The position numbers and the translations under genes were made by a program. From Gammaproteobacteria bacterium (GTDB taxonomy: Bacteria > Pseudomonadota > Gammaproteobacteria > Granulosicoccales > Granulosicoccaceae): DNA of 64,000 nt. Numbering within the stretch: the stretch's first letter is position 1; each line of letters begins with the position of its first letter. Below are positions 9,197 to 17,786 of this stretch, piece by piece. Location: the NCBI GenBank assembly GCA_002746645.1, contig PDPU01000033.1:1-64000 (forward strand). Reading direction: 5' to 3'. The notes beneath the pieces were generated by a model. The model worked only from the letters and a program-made list of their open reading frames with translations, was not told the DNA's origin and searched no databases.

Positions 9197-9922
9197 ATGA
9201 AGAAGATCACCACCGCCGCCGCCCTTGCGGCCGCATTGATGACGGCAGCAGGCGTCCAGGCCGCCGACGTGGTGCGCCTTGGCACCGAGGGTGCCTATCC
9301 TCCCTACAACTACATCGATGACCACGGCAAGGTTGCCGGCTTCGAGCGTGATCTCGGCGACGAACTCTGCAAGCGCGCCGAACTCACCTGCGAGTGGGTC
9401 ACCAACGAATGGGATTCGATCATCCCGAACCTCGTCTCGGGCAACTATGACGTCATCATCGCCGGCATGTCCATTACCGACGAACGCGATGAAGTCATCG
9501 ATTTCACTCAGGCCTATACCCTGCCGGATCCTTCGGCCTACGTTGCAGGCGACGCCGATCTCGATCTCGACTCGGCCGTGATCGCCGCGCAGGCGGGCAC
9601 CATCCAGGCCTCGCACGTGGCATCCATGGGTAACGACCTCATCGAGTTCGCCACCCCCGAGGAAACCGTCGCTGCCGTCAAGAACGGCGAAGCCGATGCT
9701 GCCCTCGCCGACCAGGCCTTCCTCGTACCACTGGTCGAGGCCGACCCCGACATCGTCATGCTCGAGAAGGTCGAGATTCTCGGTGACGGCATCGGCCTCG
9801 GGCTCCGCGAAAGCGACGGCGAACTCCGTGAAAAGTTCGATGCCGCGATCCAGTCCATGAAGGACGATGGCTCGCTCAACGCGATGATCGGCAAGTGGCT
9901 TCCCGAAGCGATGCTGTTCTGA
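9197..9922 (+). CDS. Polar amino-acid ABC transporter periplasmic binding protein
   Basis: The 241-residue product is a family 3 solute-binding protein that delivers an amino acid to the inner-membrane permease. A classic signal peptide (MKKITTAAALAAALMTAAGVQA) is followed by VVRLGTEGAYPPYNYID and GFERDLGDELCKRA, the HisJ/LAO-like pattern. DVIIAGMSITDERDEVIDFTQ is the family signature region. The ORF track extends 55 codons upstream, but the ATG at 9197 has a strong AGAGGAG six bases before it and begins the signal peptide. Substrate cannot be fixed; a basic amino acid or opine-like compound is a guess from family resemblance. Confidence 0.95.
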   Translation: MKKITTAAALAAALMTAAGVQAADVVRLGTEGAYPPYNYIDDHGKVAGFERDLGDELCKRAELTCEWVTNEWDSIIPNLVSGNYDVIIAGMSITDERDEVIDFTQAYTLPDPSAYVAGDADLDLDSAVIAAQAGTIQASHVASMGNDLIEFATPEETVAAVKNGEADAALADQAFLVPLVEADPDIVMLEKVEILGDGIGLGLRESDGELREKFDAAIQSMKDDGSLNAMIGKWLPEAMLF

Positions 9923-9941
9923 TTCGGCGGGCAACTTCCGG

Positions 9942-9960
9942 CGCACCCCGGCGGGGTGCG
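9942..9960 (+). promoter_or_regulatory. Intra-operonic hairpin after the binding-protein gene
   Basis: CGCACCCC-GGC-GGGGTGCG is a perfect 8-bp GC-rich stem with a 3-base loop, 20 bases after the binding-protein stop and about 100 bases before the permease. No T-run follows. Such hairpins commonly protect the 3' end of binding-protein mRNA or partly attenuate, keeping binding protein in excess over permease. Confidence 0.6.
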
Positions 9961-10060
9961 TGTTGCTCGTGGCGGCGGCCAGCAGTGCACGACCTGATGG
10001 TGCACGATCCAGCGCTGCCGCCGCCCGAACCTGGCTTCAGACCGATGAAGAACACCTCTC

Positions 10061-10945
10061 TTGTGCGCTGATCCCGCAAGCCTCGAAGGCCTGGCCTGGC
10101 TGGCCTGCTACCTGGGTACCGGCAAGCATCTGGCCTTCTATGCGTCCTTCGGTACGGTGCTTCTGCTCCTCGCCGTCACGGCACCGGTGGCCCTCGTCTT
10201 CGGTTTCGTCGGCGCCATCGCGGCACGCTCCACGATTCCGCCGCTACGCTGGTTCGGCAAGGGCTACATCGGCATCGTGCGCGGCGTGCCGGACATCGCC
10301 TTCTTCCTCTTCTTCGTGATTGCGCTCGATCAGGCCATCGAGTACCTCCGGCACCGTGTGCTCTGCCCGGACTGGGATGCACCGGTGCGGCAGGGCAACG
10401 ACTTCATCGTCTGCAGTGCGGCGAAAATGCCACTCGCCACCTCGCCGCAATGGGTTCACGAAAGCTATGGCTTCGCCCTCGCGGTGGTGACGTTCGCCGT
10501 GGTCTTCGGCGCCTTTGCGGCGAACGTCATCCATGGCGCCATGCATTCGGTGCCGAAGGGGCAACTCGAGACCGCCGCAGCCTACGGCTTGACGCCGCGT
10601 CAGAGCTTCTGGCGCATCCTCGTGCCGCAGATGTGGGTCTATGCGCTTCCCGGACTGTCGAACCTCTGGATGATCCTGATCAAGGCCACGCCGCTCCTGT
10701 TCCTGCTCGGCGTCGAGGACATCGTCTACTGGGCACGCGACCTCGGCGGCACCAAGACCGCGAACTTCACCGCCTACCCGCACGGTGACTGGCGCATGTG
10801 GTATTTCCTTGCCCTGCTCGTGTTCTACCTGGTCTTCACCAAGGTGTCCGAAATGGTGCTTGCAAGGCTCACGAGGCGCCTTTCTCACGGTCAGGCAACA
10901 GTGGCGGGCGAGGCTCAGCGCAAGGTGAAGGAAATTCTGCCATGA
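10061..10945 (+). CDS. Amino-acid ABC transporter permease, first subunit (HisQ-like)
   Basis: The 294-residue inner-membrane protein has several hydrophobic helices and the permease coupling motif ETAAAYGLTPRQSFWRILVPQ. RGVPDIAFFLFF corresponds to the RGTP motif of PAAT permeases. It is longer than the usual 230 residues because of a Cys-containing loop around EYLRHRVLCPDWDAPV that may be periplasmic. A frame stop at 10046-10048 means the first possible start is TTG at 10061; no good ribosome binding site is seen, so the start is uncertain. Its stop overlaps the second permease start as ATGA. Confidence 0.92.
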   Translation: MCADPASLEGLAWLACYLGTGKHLAFYASFGTVLLLLAVTAPVALVFGFVGAIAARSTIPPLRWFGKGYIGIVRGVPDIAFFLFFVIALDQAIEYLRHRVLCPDWDAPVRQGNDFIVCSAAKMPLATSPQWVHESYGFALAVVTFAVVFGAFAANVIHGAMHSVPKGQLETAAAYGLTPRQSFWRILVPQMWVYALPGLSNLWMILIKATPLLFLLGVEDIVYWARDLGGTKTANFTAYPHGDWRMWYFLALLVFYLVFTKVSEMVLARLTRRLSHGQATVAGEAQRKVKEILP

Positions 10946-11751
10946 GTTGCGCAGCGACCATCGGCGACTATGCACTGCGTTCGATCGGCATCGGCGAACG
11001 CCTGCTGCCACGCAGCGACTTCACCCTCTGTCAGCAGTTCACGCTGATCGGCTCGGGGATGCTCTGGAACATCTATCTCGGAGCACTCGCCATACTGGGC
11101 GGGTTCCTGCTTGCCACCGTCGTTGCACTGGGCAAGAGTTCGCCGCATCTCTGGATCAGGAAACCGGCCGACTGGTTCGTGTTCCTGTTTCGGGGTTCGC
11201 CGCTGTTCATCCAGTTCTTCTTCGCCTACTTCGTGTTCCTGTCGCTGAAGTCGAACCACAACTTCTTCGACCCCTTCACGTCGGCCTGGCTCGGAGCGCT
11301 GATCGTGCTGTTCCTGAACACCTCGGCCTACTCGGCCGAGATCTTCCACGGCGCGCTGCAGGCGATACCCAAAGGTGATATCGAAGCGGCGGATGCCTAT
11401 GGTCTCTCGGGCTTTTCGCGCTTCCGGCGCATCGTCTGGCCGACGATGCTGCGCCTTGCCTGGCCAGCCTACACCAATGAAGCGATCTTCCTCTTTCACT
11501 CCACCACGCTCGTGTTCCTCTCGGGCTTCCCGGCCGTCGGGCAACGCGGTGATGCGCTCTACTACGCCAACTACTTTGCCGACAAGACCTTCAACCCCTT
11601 CGTGCCCTACCCGATTCTCGCGGGGTACTTCATCCTCCTGAGCCTGACGGTGATCTGGCTGTTCGGCCGCATCGGGCGGTATCTGAACCGGCATCTGCCT
11701 GCGGATGTGCCGATCAGAAGACCGCGCTTCCTGCCGAATCTCTTTCGTTAG
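10942..11751 (+). CDS. Amino-acid ABC transporter permease, second subunit (HisM-like)
   Basis: The 269-residue product pairs with the preceding permease to form the transmembrane channel. It has FLFRGSPLFIQFFFAYF near the first conserved helix and the EAA-type coupling motif DIEAADAYGLSGFSRFRRIVWP. The ATG at 10942 overlaps the upstream stop as ATGA, which fixes the start; the longer ORF in the track is an artefact. An insert around SLKSNHNFFDPFTS lengthens the protein relative to E. coli HisM. The tungstate permease begins only 11 bp after its stop. Confidence 0.93.
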   Translation: MSCAATIGDYALRSIGIGERLLPRSDFTLCQQFTLIGSGMLWNIYLGALAILGGFLLATVVALGKSSPHLWIRKPADWFVFLFRGSPLFIQFFFAYFVFLSLKSNHNFFDPFTSAWLGALIVLFLNTSAYSAEIFHGALQAIPKGDIEAADAYGLSGFSRFRRIVWPTMLRLAWPAYTNEAIFLFHSTTLVFLSGFPAVGQRGDALYYANYFADKTFNPFVPYPILAGYFILLSLTVIWLFGRIGRYLNRHLPADVPIRRPRFLPNLFR

Positions 11752-11762
11752 GCTTCGGGTTC

Positions 11763-12470
11763 ATGCAGGACGTGAACGAGGCGATCCGGCTGGCAACGAC
11801 GCTGGTGCTGTCGCTCGACAGCGAACTCATGGAGATCGTCTGGCTGTCGCTCAGGGTGAGCCTCAGCGCAACGGCCATCGCCGCGCTCATCGGTCTGCCG
11901 CTCGGGGCCCTGCTGGCCATCGCCCGCTTTCCCGGCCGCGGGGTTCTGATCGTGATCGTCAACGCCCTGATGGGCCTGCCACCCGTGGTGGTCGGTCTGA
12001 TCGTCTATCTGCAACTGTCACGCTCGGGGCCTTTCGGCTTTCTCGGCTTGCTGTATACCCCAACAGCCATGATCATCGCCCAGAGCATCCTGATCACACC
12101 GATCGTGGCAGCACTTGCCCGGCAGGTCCTCGAGTCGCTGCACGAGGAATACGGGGAACTGTTCGCATCATTGTGTCTCTCGCGCAGGCGTGCCATGCTG
12201 GCGCTGCTTCGCGACGGCCGTTTCCTGCTGCTCACGGTGCTGCTTGCCGGTTTCGGCCGCGCCATTGCCGAAGTCGGCGCAGTGATGATCGTCGGTGGCA
12301 ACATCGACCACCTGACACGCGTGATGACCACGGCCATCGCCCTCGAGACCTCGCGTGGCGAACTCGCACTCGCACTTGCCCTCGGCATCGTGCTGATCAT
12401 GATCGCCTTCATCGTCAATGCCCTGTTGATGGCGATCCGCCATGGAATCCAGCGTCATGGATTCGGCTGA
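11763..12470 (+). CDS. tupB: Tungstate ABC transporter permease TupB
   Basis: The 235-residue product is an inner-membrane permease of the TupB/ModB type, with five or six hydrophobic segments and the coupling motif EEYGELFASLCLSRRRAMLALLRD. NALMGLPPVVVGLIVYLQLSRSGPFG and GRAIAEVGAVMIVGGNIDHLTRVMTTAIALETSRGE are characteristic of TupB rather than ModB. It imports tungstate for tungsto- or molybdoenzymes. It starts 11 bp after the amino-acid permease stop with no evident promoter between, and overlaps tupC by 29 bp. Confidence 0.93.
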   Translation: MQDVNEAIRLATTLVLSLDSELMEIVWLSLRVSLSATAIAALIGLPLGALLAIARFPGRGVLIVIVNALMGLPPVVVGLIVYLQLSRSGPFGFLGLLYTPTAMIIAQSILITPIVAALARQVLESLHEEYGELFASLCLSRRRAMLALLRDGRFLLLTVLLAGFGRAIAEVGAVMIVGGNIDHLTRVMTTAIALETSRGELALALALGIVLIMIAFIVNALLMAIRHGIQRHGFG

Positions 12471-13263
12471 ACTGCTGCCACTGACGGCAGAGAACCTCAT
12501 GCTGACGCGAAACGGTCGGCGACTGCTCGACGATGTCTCCCTGACCATCGACACCGGTGGAATCACCGCCATTCTCGGTGCCAACGGTGCCGGCAAGAGC
12601 CTTCTTCTGAAGGTACTGAACGGTCTGGTCATCCCCGACAGCGGCCAGGTCAGCTGCAACGGCACGCCACTCAGCAGCCGCCACCGACAGGCATTGTCAC
12701 TGGTATTTCAGCGACCGGTGCTGTTGCGTCGCTCGGTGGCGGACAATCTCGTCTTTGCACTGCCGGATGGCGTTCTTGAACACGGCGGGTCAGGCCGGTT
12801 CGGTCGATCCTGTTGGTCAGGCCGATCCAATCGCACCATGCGCAGGGTGGACGAGATGCTCACACGCGTCGGCCTCGCCGACAAGGCCAGGCAATCGGCG
12901 CGGATGCTCTCGGGCGGTGAAGCGCAGCGCCTCGCACTGGCACGAGCACTGATACGCGAACCTGCGGTGCTGTTTCTCGATGAGGCCACCGCCAACCTCG
13001 ACCCCGCTTCCGTGTTGAAGATCGAGGAAATCGTACGTGAAGCCAGCGTGTGCAGTACCAGTGCGTACGGCTCGGGCACCTGCGGTAACGGCACGCGTGT
13101 GGTGCTGGTGACACACGATATCGCTCAGGCGCAACGGCTCGCCGACGACATCTTGTTCATGCACGCGGGGCGTATCGAAGAGCGACAGAGCACCGAGGCG
13201 TTTTTTGCACAACCCCGATCCGCTGCAGCGCGAGCACTGCTTGCCGGTGAACTGCCGTTGTGA
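12442..13263 (+). CDS. tupC: Tungstate ABC transporter ATP-binding protein TupC
   Basis: The 273-residue ATPase shows Walker A (GANGAGKS), ABC signature (LSGGEAQR), Walker B (VLFLDEATANLD) and the switch region VTHDIAQAQ. It pairs with TupB. Two inserts are unusual: GVLEHGGSGRFGRSCWSGRSNRT between the Q-loop and signature motif, and ASVCSTSAYGSGTCGNG before the H-loop. Start may be the ATG at 12442 or 12457; both overlap tupB. The gene order tupB-tupC-tupA differs from the more common tupABC. Confidence 0.92.
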   Translation: MESSVMDSAELLPLTAENLMLTRNGRRLLDDVSLTIDTGGITAILGANGAGKSLLLKVLNGLVIPDSGQVSCNGTPLSSRHRQALSLVFQRPVLLRRSVADNLVFALPDGVLEHGGSGRFGRSCWSGRSNRTMRRVDEMLTRVGLADKARQSARMLSGGEAQRLALARALIREPAVLFLDEATANLDPASVLKIEEIVREASVCSTSAYGSGTCGNGTRVVLVTHDIAQAQRLADDILFMHAGRIEERQSTEAFFAQPRSAAARALLAGELPL

Positions 13264-13367
13264 ACAAGGTATCGCCACGGTGGAGTGTGACGTGAGGAAC
13301 CGGGGCTTCCAATTTCCGGTTTTTGTCGGTATATGTAACAGAGATGCAAGGAACACGGGATCTGCCG

Positions 13368-14420
13368 ATGAAACTCTCCAGCCACTTGATGGGTCTTTCC
13401 AGTCATTCGAGGCGATTGCCCGGCCACGCATTCGTGCGCCACGCATTCGTGCGCCACGCATTCGTGCGCCACGCATTCGTGCGCCACGCATTCGTGTGCC
13501 ACGCATTCGTGTGCCGAGCACTTCGCCGCCCCGTTACCCTGCTCGCTCTCGCAACGAGCAGCCTGGGTGCACTGCCGGTGACCGCCAGTGATGTGTCAGG
13601 CCAGACAGGCGATGCCTCAGCTGCAGGCACCGAAGCCCGGCGCGGAACCAGCATCGTGGTGCAGTCAACCACGTCCACGGCCAACTCCGGACTCTATTCC
13701 TACCTGCTGCCCCTGTTCGAGGCCAGCTCCGGCATTCGCGTCGACGTCGTCGCGGTGGGTACGGGACAGGCCATCAGGAATGCGAAGAACTGCGACGGAG
13801 ATCTTCTCGTGGTACACGCCAGAAAGGCCGAGGATGCCTTCGTTGCCGAGGGATTCGGCAGCCAGCGACACGACCTCATGTACAACGATTTCGTGATCAT
13901 CGGCCCCGAAGATGACCCGGCTGCGATCGGTGAGGCAAAAAGCGTCGCCGATGCGCTGGCGCGAATCGCCGGTGCCGCAGCCGATGGCGCCGTGTTCGTG
14001 TCGCGCGGAGACGATTCAGGCACCCACAAGAAGGAGATGGCGCTGTGGGCCGACGCCGACATCGACACCGGTGCCGCTTCCGGCCGCTGGTATCGCGAAA
14101 CCGGCTCCGGCATGGGCGCAACGCTGAACATCGCCATCGGCATGAACGCCTACACGCTGAGCGACCGTGCCAGCTGGATTGCCTTCGGCAACAAGGGCGA
14201 TCACCGCGTGCTGTTCGAGGGTGACGATGCGCTCTTCAACCAGTACGGCGTCGTGACGATCAACCCGGAAGCCTGTCCTGAGGTCAATCACGCTGCGGCC
14301 GGCATCTTTGCAGACTGGCTGCTGTCCGAGGCCGGTCAACGCGCGATCGCGGAGTACCGTGTCGATGGAAAGCAGTTGTTCTTTCCGAACGCGAGTGGGG
14401 AACCAACGGATGGAGAATGA
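13368..14420 (+). CDS. tupA: Tungstate-binding periplasmic protein TupA with repeat-bearing leader
   Basis: The mature domain has the TupA hallmark STTSTANSGLYSYLLPLFE, GTGQAIRNAKNCDGDLLVVHA, and VSRGDDSGTHKKEMALW, so it binds tungstate (possibly molybdate) for TupBC. The leader is odd: before a normal hydrophobic core (VTLLALATSSLGALPVTA) there are about 50 residues including six HAFVR/HAFVC pentapeptides. The ATG at 13368 has GGGA upstream; in-frame GTG codons occur in each repeat, and the track start at 13323 is TTG. A weak TTCCAA-N17-TATATG just upstream might give the gene its own promoter, which would suit a binding protein needed in excess. Confidence 0.9.
   Translation: MKLSSHLMGLSSHSRRLPGHAFVRHAFVRHAFVRHAFVRHAFVCHAFVCRALRRPVTLLALATSSLGALPVTASDVSGQTGDASAAGTEARRGTSIVVQSTTSTANSGLYSYLLPLFEASSGIRVDVVAVGTGQAIRNAKNCDGDLLVVHARKAEDAFVAEGFGSQRHDLMYNDFVIIGPEDDPAAIGEAKSVADALARIAGAAADGAVFVSRGDDSGTHKKEMALWADADIDTGAASGRWYRETGSGMGATLNIAIGMNAYTLSDRASWIAFGNKGDHRVLFEGDDALFNQYGVVTINPEACPEVNHAAAGIFADWLLSEAGQRAIAEYRVDGKQLFFPNASGEPTDGE
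13425..13514 (+). repeat. Six-copy 15-bp tandem repeat in the TupA leader
   Basis: Six perfect or near-perfect units of CACGCATTCGTGCGC encode HAFVR four times and HAFVC twice. The unit core CACGCATTCGTG is nearly palindromic. Because 15 is a multiple of three, copy-number change keeps the frame and alters only leader length. Confidence 0.95.
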
Positions 14421-14795
14421 AGCCGACTGGTAGCCCTGCCTCACACCGGCAGCGGCCACCCATCCGGCCCCGTCACCCTGAACCGTCGACGCTCGTCATC
14501 CGCATTGGCCGCGAACAGCACCCGCCGGGCGAGAGCCAGGCTTCGTGACAGGCGTCGTCGTGACGGGCGTCCGCAGTGTGACCGCGTTCACAGGAACAGG
14601 CACTTTCCGATTCACGTGAACCGTTTTTCGGCGCGAATGATCTGGATGAGGTGGCCCTGTAGTGAACCGGAATAGTTCGTACTTTTCCATCTCATGGCTG
14701 TTATGGTTACTCGTTTGAATGAAGCGCTGGCGCGTTCCATAGTTCAGTAAACACCAGATCCGGCAAACACCAGATTGAGATCAAGCAAAGACGAC
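14421..14795. other. Noncoding interval between tupA and the amidohydrolase
   Basis: No credible gene is seen in these 375 bp. Base composition falls toward AT in the last 120 bp, leading into the lower-GC amidohydrolase. AAACACCAGAT occurs twice 16 bp apart (14749-14759 and 14765-14775), just before that gene, and could be a regulator site. A TATGGT at 14702-14707 is a possible -10 without a good -35. Confidence 0.6.
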
Positions 14796-16529
14796 ATGAA
14801 TACCCGCAACCTGACGGCCATCCCGGCAATGGCAGTGCTAATGCTGGCAGCAGCACCTCTCCACGCAGGAGATACCCTGCTGACGAACGGCGTGATCCAT
14901 ACGGTCGACGCGGAGAACCCTCAGGCGGAAGCCATGGTTCTGGATGGCAAGACCATCGAATTCGTCGGCTCCGCCGAAGAGGCACGTGGCTATCTGGAAA
15001 ATGGTAGCAATATCATCGACCTTGCCGGGCAGTTCGTCATGCCGGCTCCCATGGACAGCCATACACACCCCGGATTGGTCGCATTGATCGGCTCCAAGGA
15101 GGGAGGACCTGTTTTACCCGGTGAAAGCAAGGAGGCGCTTTTTGACTTCCTGAAGAAATTTGCGAAAGAAAACCCTGACTTGCCTTTCGTCATGCTCGGA
15201 CCATGGGATGTGCGCCTGTTTGCGCCGGAAGGCCCCGACCGGGCGGATCTGGACGCAATCTTCCCCGATACGCCCGTGCTTCTGAACGACAGCAGTGGTC
15301 ATAGCGTCTGGGTCAATACGGCGATGTTCGAAATGCTGGGCGTCGACGAAAATACTCCCGATCTCAGTGAAGACCTGTCCTATTTCGTGCGCGATGAAAA
15401 TGGCCGGATGACGGGCTGGGTCAAGGAATTTGCGCTGTTTCCCTACATGGTCGACATGATGGCGAAAGCGCCGGAAAACATGCAGGAACAGCTCGGTTTT
15501 TACTTCGACTATCTGATCAGCCATGGCGTGACCACCATCATGGATGCCGGAACCTTCGGCTGGGGTGATCTGGTGTATGGCTCGCTGGCGAAGATGGAGA
15601 AAGCAGGAAAACTGCCGTTGCGCTATGAAGGTACTTATCACATCTATTCGCCGGAGCAGCTGGAAGTCGCCGTTGATGAGGTACTGCGTCTGCGCAAGGA
15701 GTTTGGCGGCGAGCGGCTGACATTCAACACGATCAAGATTCACCTGGACGGAGTGAACGAAATCAATACTGCAGGTGTTCTGGAAGACTTTGCCAACGAG
15801 CCGGGAAACCGCGGTGGCATTCTGTTCAGCTCGGACGAGTTGATGGACCTGATGCGGGAAATGTCCAAGCATGACATACACCTGCATATGCACAGTGTTG
15901 GCGACCGTACCACACGCACCGTGCTGGATGCGGTGGAGAAACTACGTGCCGAAAATGGTGGCAAACCTCTGCCGATTCAGATAACACTGGCGCATCTGGA
16001 GCTTGTGGACCCTACCGATATTGCCCGCTTCAAGGATGTGAGCGTAAATGCGAATTTCACTCCCCACTGGCTGGGCGGCACGATTTTCGCCGGTTCCGAC
16101 GTTTCACTGGGCAAGGAACGCATGGCCCGCAATCAGGTAGTCCGCAGTTTCTTCGACGCTGGCGCCAATGTAACCTTCTCGAGCGATGTGGTCAGCATGC
16201 CAACCTATGAACGTTCAAACCCCTTCCTGGGCATCCAGATGGGCGCAACGCGACAAGAGGCCGAAATCGGCCGGGACGCACCGATCTTTGCGCCCGAATC
16301 CGCCCGCGCAACGGTTGCACAAATGATCGAGGGCTACACGCTGAACAATGCAGTCCAGATGGGGCTTGATGACAAGCTGGGATCGCTGCAGGCGGGCAAG
16401 CTGGCAGATTTCGTCATCCTGCCGGAAAACCTGCTGGAAATGGATGTTTACGACATCCACAAAGTCGTGCCGACTGCCGTCTACATGAACGGCGAACTCG
16501 TGTTCGATTCCGATACCGTGGTGAAATAA
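14796..16529 (+). CDS. Secreted YtcJ-like amidohydrolase
   Basis: The 577-residue product belongs to the amidohydrolase superfamily (YtcJ/NfdA-like). A signal peptide (MNTRNLTAIPAMAVLMLAAAPLHA) implies export. Metal-site motifs visible are MDSHTHPG (HxH), HLHMHSVGD and FSSDV, and the C-terminal LGSLQAGKLADFVIL is the conserved composite-domain end. Such enzymes hydrolyse C-N or C-O bonds of amides and related compounds; substrate unknown. ATG 14796 is preferred over the TTG at 14775 because it begins the signal peptide. GC content and codon choice are visibly lower than in neighbours, suggesting horizontal acquisition. It ends convergently with the metal exporter gene. Confidence 0.88.
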   Translation: MNTRNLTAIPAMAVLMLAAAPLHAGDTLLTNGVIHTVDAENPQAEAMVLDGKTIEFVGSAEEARGYLENGSNIIDLAGQFVMPAPMDSHTHPGLVALIGSKEGGPVLPGESKEALFDFLKKFAKENPDLPFVMLGPWDVRLFAPEGPDRADLDAIFPDTPVLLNDSSGHSVWVNTAMFEMLGVDENTPDLSEDLSYFVRDENGRMTGWVKEFALFPYMVDMMAKAPENMQEQLGFYFDYLISHGVTTIMDAGTFGWGDLVYGSLAKMEKAGKLPLRYEGTYHIYSPEQLEVAVDEVLRLRKEFGGERLTFNTIKIHLDGVNEINTAGVLEDFANEPGNRGGILFSSDELMDLMREMSKHDIHLHMHSVGDRTTRTVLDAVEKLRAENGGKPLPIQITLAHLELVDPTDIARFKDVSVNANFTPHWLGGTIFAGSDVSLGKERMARNQVVRSFFDAGANVTFSSDVVSMPTYERSNPFLGIQMGATRQEAEIGRDAPIFAPESARATVAQMIEGYTLNNAVQMGLDDKLGSLQAGKLADFVILPENLLEMDVYDIHKVVPTAVYMNGELVFDSDTVVK

Positions 16530-16564
16530 CGCGCGAGGCCTTCGGCCCCCGCCAGCAAAGGCAT

Positions 16565-16609
16565 GCCCCTCGCACAACACAACTGATGCCCGGCAAATGT
16601 GCGAGGGGC
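16565..16609. terminator. Strong bidirectional hairpin between amidohydrolase and CDF exporter
   Basis: GCCCCTCGCACA and TGTGCGAGGGGC form a perfect 12-bp stem around a 21-base loop, inside the 103-bp gap between convergent genes. No long T-run flanks it, but stem strength and position suggest a shared terminator or 3'-end stabiliser. Confidence 0.6.
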
Positions 16610-16632
16610 CCAAGCCGTTGAAGGTTCCGGAT

Positions 16633-17544
16633 CTAGTGGCCGATCTGGTGTGCATCAGGACAGGCGTCGGCGCAGGTTTCGAATTCGAGTATGGTATGAC
16701 CAATGCCGAAGCGGTCCTGCAACAGTGATTTGAGGTCGTGACGCAACCTTGTGGGGTTGGCGCTGTCGGCTATCACCACATGGGCCTCGAAGGCGGTTTC
16801 GTGTTCCTGCATGCGCCAGAGGTGAACGTGGTGAACCTCTTCCACCCCCTCGGCCGCCTCCAGGGTTTCGATCAGTTCGCCCACGTCGGTGCCTTCGGGC
16901 GCCCCCAGCATCAGCACCCGGATCACCGGCACGATCTCCTGTGCGGCGTGCCACAGAATGTAGGCGGCGATCAGAAGAGTGACAATCGGGTCGATCAGAC
17001 GCCAGTCATAGAGCAGGATCAGGGTGCCCGCGACAATCACCGCCACCGAACCCATGGCATCGGCCAGGTTATGCAGGAAGGCGGCGCGCATGTTCATGGA
17101 ATCCTTTGAAAGCCGCAGGATCAACCATGCGGTGACTGTGTCCACCACCAGCGCCACGGCGGCCACCACCACCACGACCCAACCCGTCACCTCTACCGGA
17201 TTGAACAGCCGTTCCACCCCCTGTGCTGCAAGGTAGAGGGCCAGAAGGATCAGGGTCGTATAGTTGACCATGGCGGCCACGACTTCAGCCCGGCCATAGC
17301 CGAAGGTCATGCGTTCATCCGCGGGCCGGCGAGCGATGCGGCGGGCCAGGAAGGCGATGACCAGCGACAGGGCATCCGAGAGGTTGTGGATGGCGTCGGC
17401 GATCAAGGCCAGCGATCCGGCGACAATGCCCGCCACGATCTGAACCAGAGTCAGGAGGATGTTGACCGCGACGGCGAGACCTACCTTCCTGTCGCCTTCG
17501 ATGTCGGCGTAATGATGATGGTGGTGGTGGTGATCGTGCGGCAT
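16633..17544 (-). CDS. Cation diffusion facilitator metal exporter (CzcD/ZitB-like)
   Basis: The 303-residue inner-membrane protein exports Zn, Co or similar divalent metals by proton antiport. It begins with a metal-binding His run (DHHHHHHHY), has about six transmembrane helices, and the paired CDF metal sites HNLSDA in helix 2 and HNLADAMGS in helix 5. The C-terminal cytoplasmic domain carries HHVHLWRMQEHETAFEAHV and ends in a His/Cys/Asp-rich tail (CADACPDAHQIGH). ATG 17544 has AAAGGA upstream and is preferred over the ORF-track start 27 codons earlier. Lies in the accessory segment beside an IS remnant. Confidence 0.93.
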   Translation of the reverse strand: MPHDHHHHHHHYADIEGDRKVGLAVAVNILLTLVQIVAGIVAGSLALIADAIHNLSDALSLVIAFLARRIARRPADERMTFGYGRAEVVAAMVNYTTLILLALYLAAQGVERLFNPVEVTGWVVVVVAAVALVVDTVTAWLILRLSKDSMNMRAAFLHNLADAMGSVAVIVAGTLILLYDWRLIDPIVTLLIAAYILWHAAQEIVPVIRVLMLGAPEGTDVGELIETLEAAEGVEEVHHVHLWRMQEHETAFEAHVVIADSANPTRLRHDLKSLLQDRFGIGHTILEFETCADACPDAHQIGH

Positions 17545-17786
17545 GGTCGGTCCTTTCGGTCGGATATGTCTCGGCCTCTTTGCCGGCAGGGAATTACGCT
17601 GCCACCCCTGGAAGCCATGCACCACGTGCCTGGCCCGGGAATCTCACCTCACCCTTGAAAAAGACCCCGTTCCGAGGCATGAATGCAAGTGCAACCAGAC
17701 AGCCAGACGCCACCCAGCGTGCAGAGTCCTTGAACACAGAGTGTACTCCCGAACAGCTTGAATGAGACACCCTCGGATCACGCGAC

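Noticed and set aside
13425-13514. Short direct repeats as a CRISPR array
   Set aside because: Units are 15 bp with no spacers and lie inside the tupA reading frame.
14496-14690. 64-codon minus-strand ORF in the tupA-amidohydrolase gap
   Set aside because: No homology cues, no ribosome binding site, unlike neighbouring codon use; treated as noncoding.
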